The translations under genes were made by a program, and so were the position numbers. The notes beneath the pieces are model-generated. The model did no database searches, was not told the origin of the DNA, and was given only the letters and a program-made list of their open reading frames with translations. From Eubacterium_G segne (lineage in GTDB: Bacteria > Bacillota > Clostridia > Lachnospirales > Lachnospiraceae): a DNA stretch of 64,000 nucleotides. Position 1 is the stretch's first letter, and every line of letters begins with the position of its first letter. The stretch covers positions 248,001-312,000 of the forward strand of contig NZ_JACOOZ010000001.1 in NCBI RefSeq assembly GCF_014287775.1, given 5' to 3'. Shown here piece by piece: positions 59,321 to 64,000 of the stretch.

Positions 59321-60754
59321 TCATCTCCTTTTCACCTGCTTTTTATCTATGTCACGTCCCTTATTTTCTACATACTCTCTTTGTAATTCCTTTTCTTTAA
59401 TTTCTTTCAATATTCTGTAACCTGTACTAATTTCTAATCTCAATTTTTTTATTTGAGATTTATTCTCATTCATTAACTTTTCGTAATGTTCCTTAAGTTT
59501 CTTCGCTTCTTTGAAAGATATGTTGTTTTCCTTTAATACTTGTTTTGCTGCTTCGACAACCTTAGCTGATTTCCTAAATGTTTCATCTCCTGTTTTATAA
59601 AACATATAGGCATTCTTTTCATTCTCTATAACATCTACTGCATTAAATACTTCGAAATGTTTTTCCATTTCTTCAGTTATGACATCTTTCGCCTTATTAA
59701 GGACACCTATCTTGTTTCTTATTTCTGATTGCACCTTTGGTATTTCTTCTGCTTTATTAATGTCATAATGAGATAGATACAAATATTGTCTTTGCAAGTA
59801 TTCAAATCTCTTTACATCTCTTTTATATTTCCATGCCTGAGAGTAAGGTCTTTTCTTAATTTTTCCTAATTGATACATCATTTTAAAATACTCTTTTTGC
59901 AGACCTGTCAGTTTGCGTTTCCTGATTTTACCGGACTTAAAACTATTGATACGTGGAGCCCCGATAATCTCTGAACGTCTATATGACTTAAGGTCTTCCT
60001 TTGTAATACGAACTTTTATTTCTTCTTCACTATATCCCTCTCCTAGTGTTTTCAGTCTTCTGAATTTTTTCATTTCAGGGGGCTTTATGGCTAAATACTT
60101 TCCATACTTTATCTGATATCCTTGATTTTCCAGTCCTACTATGAATGATTCAAAATCATAAGCTCTTATAATATTTGCATCAATGTCCTTCTTTATTTGT
60201 TCATTCCATACAAACGGTCCATCTTTTAGCTGATCCCATTCCTTGTTGTTTTTTATTTCTTCTTTGTCTTTTTGCACTTCCAGTTTATTTAGCCCATATT
60301 TTTCACAAATTCTATCTACTCTGGATTGAATGTCTCTTTCCCAATCACCCTTTTTGTAGTGATATTTATATCCGTCTGTAAATCTGACACTATTCCAGAT
60401 AATATGACCATGAATATGAATTGTATTGTTATGCACTGCATACACTGCTTCATAATCACTTTCCAGATACTCGTTTACAAATTCCTGAATAACCTTCATG
60501 GCTGTATTCTCATCACATTCATTTTCTTCAAACGAAATTATGAGATGATATCCCTGTCTCTTATCTGTTTTTCCAAAAAGTTTTTTTGTAGCTTTCATAT
60601 TTTCATATGCTTCTTCTTTTATGCAATTAACACTTCCGGTAAGTAAACCATTCATGGTCTTTTCATCTTTTAGGATATAGTTAATAGCCACTTGCAAATG
60701 TGAGCTGCTCGAATGCTCATGGCTATTTATGTGAAGAATCCTACTTATAGCCAT
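59321..60754 (-). CDS. Relaxase (module C)
   Basis: 477 residues. Tyr in AINYILKDEKT near 27, His motif in NTIHIHGHIIWNSV near 112-118, and a helical C-terminus, collinear with 25420-26862. It starts with ATG, overlapping mobC by 14 nt. Confidence 0.93.
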   Translation of the reverse strand: MAISRILHINSHEHSSSSHLQVAINYILKDEKTMNGLLTGSVNCIKEEAYENMKATKKLFGKTDKRQGYHLIISFEENECDENTAMKVIQEFVNEYLESDYEAVYAVHNNTIHIHGHIIWNSVRFTDGYKYHYKKGDWERDIQSRVDRICEKYGLNKLEVQKDKEEIKNNKEWDQLKDGPFVWNEQIKKDIDANIIRAYDFESFIVGLENQGYQIKYGKYLAIKPPEMKKFRRLKTLGEGYSEEEIKVRITKEDLKSYRRSEIIGAPRINSFKSGKIRKRKLTGLQKEYFKMMYQLGKIKKRPYSQAWKYKRDVKRFEYLQRQYLYLSHYDINKAEEIPKVQSEIRNKIGVLNKAKDVITEEMEKHFEVFNAVDVIENEKNAYMFYKTGDETFRKSAKVVEAAKQVLKENNISFKEAKKLKEHYEKLMNENKSQIKKLRLEISTGYRILKEIKEKELQREYVENKGRDIDKKQVKRR

Positions 60755-61073
60755 ATTTATTCATCACTTCTCCTAATTTCATATTAATTGTTCTCATATA
60801 CTCCATAAGTCTTGTTTTGTCAGACTCCAAGTACAAGCCACTATTGTTATTTCTAACTATCTGATTAATGTTGTGACCAATGAAATTGACTTCATTAATC
60901 AATTTCATAATCAACTTTCTAAGTTTAGGATCTGTTGCATCCCTACTAAGTGCCATAAATCTCATATATGTAGAAAACTTCATATTGTTATCTATAGCTC
61001 TCTCCATAATCAAGTTGTATTCTCTGTTGCTAAATCTAATCAGCCTTGAAATATCTCTACTTTGTTTGCTCAC
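60741..61073 (-). CDS. mobC: MobC-like relaxosome protein (module C)
   Basis: 110 residues. RHH-like N-terminus (LIRFSNREYNLIMERAIDNN) and the signature NFIGHNINQIVRNNN. Start GTG (MSKQSRD) with AAGGTG 6 nt upstream; another GTG is 9 nt earlier. Confidence 0.88.
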   Translation of the reverse strand: MSKQSRDISRLIRFSNREYNLIMERAIDNNMKFSTYMRFMALSRDATDPKLRKLIMKLINEVNFIGHNINQIVRNNNSGLYLESDKTRLMEYMRTINMKLGEVMNKYGYK

Positions 61074-61152
61074 AAATTTCACCTTCTCTCTTTCTCAAAT
61101 TTTTCTTATAGTTCACTTTTTTCGATTTCCGATAAGTGGGGTATGTCTAATG

Positions 61153-61208
61153 CAAGATACGCATTTGTATATACAAATGCATTCTTGTTAGGAAGAATCC
61201 TAAAACCT
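61153..61208 (-). other. Candidate origin of transfer (oriT), module C
   Basis: CAAGATACGCATTTGTAT / ATACAAATGCATTCTTG (61153-61170 and 61171-61187), then TTAGGA / TCCTAA (61188-61193 and 61198-61203), then AAACCTC. Same order and shared bases (AGATACGCATT, TTAGG, CCTAAAACC) as the module A site. It lies 80 bp upstream of mobC. No GGGGGC array is next to it. Confidence 0.65.
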
Positions 61209-61214
61209 CTATAT

Positions 61215-61751
61215 TTATCTAGTCTTTACTTCCTCTGCTATCCTTATGTCTTTGTCTGTCTTGAAGTTTAAAAATTCTAGCTTATCTGAATATACTTTGC
61301 TTTTACTAAAATTAACTAGCTTCTTATTTCTTAAGCTGAAATACCTCCCTTTCTCCGGACCAACAATAATGTGGTCCAGAAGAGGTATTCCTACAAGATT
61401 GCAAATCTCAACAAGCTTTGATGTTGTCCTAATATCTTCCTTTGAAGGCTCCAATATATTGGAAGGATGATTATGCAGAACCATCATATTTGCTGCATTA
61501 GATAATATTGCTGACTTAAGTATTTCTCTTGGTGTGGCAATGGTAGTATCTACAGCTCCAATGCTTACAAGATTAAAGTTAATAGGTTGAAGCTTGCTGT
61601 TAAAATTGATTACACACAATGCTTCCCTATCTAAGTCCCTTATGTAGTCTCCAACTACCATTGCTACCTTTTCAGGAGAAATAAGTTGTTCTTCTGATAA
61701 CAGAGGTCGTTCTTTAACAAGTCTAATTGATACCTGCTTTATCTTTTCCAT
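61215..61751 (-). CDS. RadC-like JAB-domain protein (module C)
   Basis: 178 residues: SILSNAANMMVLHNHPSNI (JAMM variant HNHPS), IPLLDHIIVG. Compared with the module A copy the first metal motif reads HNHPSN rather than HCHPSG. GAGGTGG precedes the ATG. Confidence 0.88.
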   Translation of the reverse strand: MEKIKQVSIRLVKERPLLSEEQLISPEKVAMVVGDYIRDLDREALCVINFNSKLQPINFNLVSIGAVDTTIATPREILKSAILSNAANMMVLHNHPSNILEPSKEDIRTTSKLVEICNLVGIPLLDHIIVGPEKGRYFSLRNKKLVNFSKSKVYSDKLEFLNFKTDKDIRIAEEVKTR

Positions 61752-61848
61752 CCGTTACCACCTCAACTTTAATGACAAACTTTTCATCCTGATTTAAATT
61801 TGAAATTTTAATTTTTATAACCTCCTTCAATTTTTTCTCATAATCCAC
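61723..61848 (-). CDS. Possible small protein (41 aa) upstream of the RadC-like gene
   Basis: GTG start, then DYEKKLKEVIKIKISNLNQ and FVIKVEVVTDGKDKAGIN. It overlaps the RadC start by 29 nt. It shares the FVIxVE core and the position with 29606-29722. The ribosome site is weak (GAGGTGG, 14 nt upstream), so the exact start is unsure. Confidence 0.5.
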   Translation of the reverse strand: MDYEKKLKEVIKIKISNLNQDEKFVIKVEVVTDGKDKAGIN

Positions 61849-61853
61849 TATGA

Positions 61854-62867
61854 CTATCTTCCACCTCTTTCTGTGTTTTCTCTTACACCAAGATCCACAT
61901 CATCAAGACTCTTGTTCATTGTGTCTGTTGCAAGTCTTAATGTCCTTAAGTCCTTGTCATAGTGATAAACCTGATTTGAAAGCCTATCATTAATATCAAC
62001 CTGCTCCATATTGATTTCATAAACCATTTCTGCAAGTTCCTCCGGTTCTCCAAAGTTTGAAGAAATAGCAATAACTTCATGTGTGCTAGACGGTAAAATG
62101 TAAAGGTCTGAACCAAGTTTTTCAGATAGTTTATGAAGTGGTTCCTCATACAACATTGATGCTGCCCCAAACAATTTTGATGCGTTTGATATAACATACA
62201 TTGAACGTTCATCCGGAACATCATTAACAACTTCTTCAAATTCTTTACTCATTTCTGCATCAAGTTCTCCTACATCAAATATAATTTCCGCAATGACTTC
62301 ATTCATATTCTTAACAGTTACAGGAAAGAGATTTTTTGTATTTTCATTTGCAGCCTTAAACAATTCTTCTTCTGTAACACCTTCTTTTTCAGCCAATTCA
62401 TTGTTTATTAGATTTGTATAAACACCATCAGAACCTGCTCCAATATTCCATCTGTATACTATTGCCAAATCTTCAAACTCACGATGTGGCACAGTCTCTA
62501 ATAATTCTCTATTCTGCTCTGCATTGATAAGAGTAAAGAATACATTTTCCATCATCTTTGATGTGTTTATTGCATCTTTTGCAAGATCCTTGTCAAAACT
62601 ATTGATTGCTGTTTCCATTGTTTCTCCAGCTCTATCAATCACTGTCTCAAAGTCACCATTTTTTTTATATTCTTCGAATAGGTCATTAACATAAATTGTA
62701 GGGGATGCATTACTAAGTCCTGGAATTTCACGCAACATAAGTCCCTCCACTGCTCTGTTTGTCTTTTTTGTTTCTCTAATATCCACTATGCAATCCTTAT
62801 ATTTTGAACTCATATGATCTGTAATTTCATCTTTAACTTTTTCTTTGAATTCTTCGTAATTTAACAT
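61854..62867 (-). CDS. DUF5688-family ICE protein (module C)
   Basis: 337 residues, collinear with 29732-30727 (SPTIYVNDLFEEYKKNGDF, LINAEQNRELLETVPHREF, ASKLFGAASMLYEE, RLSNQVYHYDKDLRTLRLAT). It is the first gene of the module C transfer operon, after the leader at 63011-63204. GGAGG precedes the ATG. Confidence 0.88.
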   Translation of the reverse strand: MLNYEEFKEKVKDEITDHMSSKYKDCIVDIRETKKTNRAVEGLMLREIPGLSNASPTIYVNDLFEEYKKNGDFETVIDRAGETMETAINSFDKDLAKDAINTSKMMENVFFTLINAEQNRELLETVPHREFEDLAIVYRWNIGAGSDGVYTNLINNELAEKEGVTEEELFKAANENTKNLFPVTVKNMNEVIAEIIFDVGELDAEMSKEFEEVVNDVPDERSMYVISNASKLFGAASMLYEEPLHKLSEKLGSDLYILPSSTHEVIAISSNFGEPEELAEMVYEINMEQVDINDRLSNQVYHYDKDLRTLRLATDTMNKSLDDVDLGVRENTERGGR

Positions 62868-63010
62868 TGATTTTCCTCCATAATTTTCTTAATACTTTAT
62901 TTGTTATAAATAAACTTAATTTGCACCTACACATTGTCACTACCTTTAATCTGGCGGACCATTCGCACTATTTTCCACAACTGCACCTCCTAACTTTTTA
63001 CAAACAAAAA

Positions 63011-63064
63011 AACGCCCTACTAAATTACGGAAGACATACTGTCTCCATAATTCAATAAGGCGTT
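63011..63064 (-). terminator. Leader attenuator hairpin, AACGCC type (transfer operon)
   Basis: AACGCC/GGCGTT closing stem with a long G-T-rich extension (about 20 bp in all), followed on the minus strand by TTTTTTTG. It lies between the promoter and the DUF5688 start, so readthrough is needed for transfer-operon expression. Confidence 0.7.
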
Positions 63065-63123
63065 TTTTAATTATTATTTGAAGCTATTGTAAAAGCATTT
63101 GCTCTCTCAAACTTCATAACTAT

Positions 63124-63204
63124 ATTCTACAGGTAAGTTAAAATTTTGTAAAAAACTAGGATGGTCTTTTTTACAGTTTTTTTGAGTCTAGTATGGTCTT
63201 TTTG
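63124..63204 (-). promoter_or_regulatory. Promoter with two upstream boxes 32 bp apart (transfer operon)
   Basis: On the minus strand -35 TTTACA (63152-63147), 17-bp spacer, -10 TAGAAT (63129-63124). Box 1 (CTAGGATGGTCTTTTTT, plus strand from 63156) starts 3 bp beyond the -35; box 2 (CTAGTATGGTCTTTTTG) starts at 63188. Geometry matches 47819-47899 base for base in spacing. Confidence 0.75.
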
Positions 63205-63215
63205 TGGAAAAGTAA

Positions 63216-63242
63216 AACCTCGGGACTTGAAGTCCCGAGGTT
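63216..63242. repeat. 27-nt palindrome, copy 2 (upstream of transfer operon)
   Basis: Identical to 58003-58029. Here it is intergenic, 12 bp beyond box 2, and could end the transcript of the membrane gene at 63294. No T run follows it. Confidence 0.9.
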
Positions 63243-63293
63243 ATGTTTACATTGTATTTTTAATTTTTTCAACACGACAAACTGGGATTTGTT

Positions 63294-63626
63294 TCACTTT
63301 CTACTAAAGAAATACTGCATCAAAGCACCTATCAACAATCCTACGGAAGAAATTACCAAATACCAAATGGAGTGTATGAGTGCAGAATCATTATAATAGA
63401 TGAAAACGGAAGGAATAAAAAGAACAGAAACCAAAAGCGGATACACATACTTGGCTTTTTTCTTTGATACACTGCCCATAATTATCGCAAGTACGAAGGT
63501 TGCAACTATAATTAAAAACACCATTCCCATAGCATCAGTAGGTCCTGCCGTTAATGGAAATACATAAAACATGAGTAGTTGTGCAATTAAGATTGCGATT
63601 TCTTTGAAATACTTTTTCATATCCAT
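63294..63626 (-). CDS. Small four-helix membrane protein
   Basis: 110 residues with four hydrophobic segments (AILIAQLLMFYVFPLTAG; MVFLIIVATFVLAIIMG; YPLLVSVLFIPSVFIYY; WYLVISSVGLLIGALMQYF). Family not recognised. No clear ribosome site is upstream of either ATG, so expression is uncertain. Outside the ICE gene order, so probably flanking chromosome. Confidence 0.6.
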   Translation of the reverse strand: MDMKKYFKEIAILIAQLLMFYVFPLTAGPTDAMGMVFLIIVATFVLAIIMGSVSKKKAKYVYPLLVSVLFIPSVFIYYNDSALIHSIWYLVISSVGLLIGALMQYFFSRK

Positions 63627-63691
63627 ATCGAGACCGTTTCAAGTTTTGTGTAAACGTTTAAAACTGATATAAGATTTGTGAATAGTTACAA

Positions 63692-63724
63692 ATGGGCAGA
63701 GCCGATTTTCCGGATTCTGCCCAT
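63692..63724. terminator. Hairpin between membrane gene and transposase
   Basis: ATGGGCAG/CTGCCCAT stem with a 17-nt loop containing CCG...CGG. A second stem, TTTGGGCA/TGCCCAAA, lies just after it (about 63747-63776). One may be the IS end. Confidence 0.45.
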
Positions 63725-63784
63725 ATCTGCATTATACAGGAGTTTTTGGGCATGTCAATAAAACCTGCCCAAAACAAGCTGGTT

Positions 63785-64000
63785 TTACAGGTTGCGTCCA
63801 ATCAGACGCTCTTCAAAATAGATTTCAAGCTGGGAGTGGATTTGCCCCCAGTCCTGCCTGTGCCCGGTCCATTTTTTCGTGATATCCAGGGTTGCCAGAT
63901 ACAGCATTTTCAAAAGGCTGTCATCTGACGGAAAAACGGTCTTGCTTTTGGTCACTTTCCGGAGCTGACGATTGAATCCTTCAATGGCATTTGTGGTGTA
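63785..64000 (-). mobile_element. IS256-family transposase, C-terminal part
   Basis: The minus-strand frame enters from the right edge: YTTNAIEGFNRQLRKVTKSK, then SDDSLLKMLYLATLDITKKW and GQIHSQLEIYFEERL before the stop. This is the C-terminal signature of mutator/IS256-type transposases. About 71 residues are visible; the rest is outside the window. Confidence 0.9.

Noticed and set aside
1..64000. tRNA or rRNA genes as integration targets
   Set aside because: No T-loop GGTTCGANTCC with a flanking acceptor stem or any rRNA core sequence was noticed on either strand. A tRNAscan-SE run would settle this.

Overview
The window looks like DNA of a gut Firmicute of the class Clostridia, probably a Lachnospiraceae-type host. 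It is built almost entirely from integrative conjugative element (ICE) DNA of the Tn1549/CTn kind. The reasons are a Tet(O)-type ribosomal protection gene, Maff2/PrgI/VirB4/VirD4/PcfB conjugation proteins, MobC plus a MobA/VirD2-like relaxase, tandem SpoVG proteins, DUF5688, DUF6462 and RadC-like genes. Nearly every real gene is on the minus strand. No rRNA, tRNA or CRISPR was seen.

Layout, in window order. (A) 1-39.7 kb, moderate GC: a first conjugation module, read right to left. It runs from a ParM-like partition block (37.8-39.7 kb) through a lipoprotein and a 13-repeat LPQTG adhesin (31.2-37.4), a regulator, DUF5688, RadC-like and Toprim genes (28.1-31.1). An oriT-like site and a 32-bp-phased hairpin array follow (27.8-28.1), then MobC and relaxase (25.4-27.2), PcfB and VirD4 (20.5-23.8), and a private XRE regulator unit (19.8-20.4). 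The module continues with Maff2, a VirB6-like protein, PrgI, VirB4 and an NlpC/P60 hydrolase (12.8-19.5). It ends with a 2550-residue methylase/helicase, a sortase, SpoVG and a DUF6674-like gene cut off by a tet(O) cassette (1-1.8). (B) 39.7-44.1 kb: a strongly structured intergenic segment, four DUF6462 paralogues, a tyrosine integrase with putative arm sites, an RHH protein and an XRE protein. (C) 44.1-63.2 kb, visibly more AT-rich: a second, related but shorter conjugation module in the same order (DUF5688, RadC, oriT-like site, MobC, relaxase, PcfB, VirD4, Maff2, VirB6, PrgI, VirB4, NlpC/P60, then SpoVG). It is interrupted at 48.0-49.7 kb by a scrambled block of hsdS, nrdD and hsdM fragments around an intact thioesterase gene. 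(D) 63.2-64 kb: a small membrane protein gene and the end of an IS256-family transposase.

How it works together. In each module RadC/DUF5688-type genes precede an oriT-like palindrome. MobC and the relaxase would nick it, VirD4 with PcfB would deliver the DNA, and Maff2/VirB6/PrgI/VirB4 plus the NlpC/P60 enzyme would form the mating channel and open the wall. Module A also carries a surface display system (sortase plus thioester adhesin) and a segregation system. Module C carries two almost superimposable promoters with paired upstream boxes 32 bp apart and leader terminators that share an AACGCC/GGCGTT stem. This suggests common activation and attenuation of its two operons. Only one integrase is visible, so module borders and which module the integrase serves are inferred.

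The least explained signals are a TnpV-like gene overprinted inside the helicase gene, the 32-bp-phased hairpin array beside oriT, the structured 0.4-kb segment at 39.7-40.1 kb, the twin promoter-box cassettes, and an exact 27-nt palindrome present twice.
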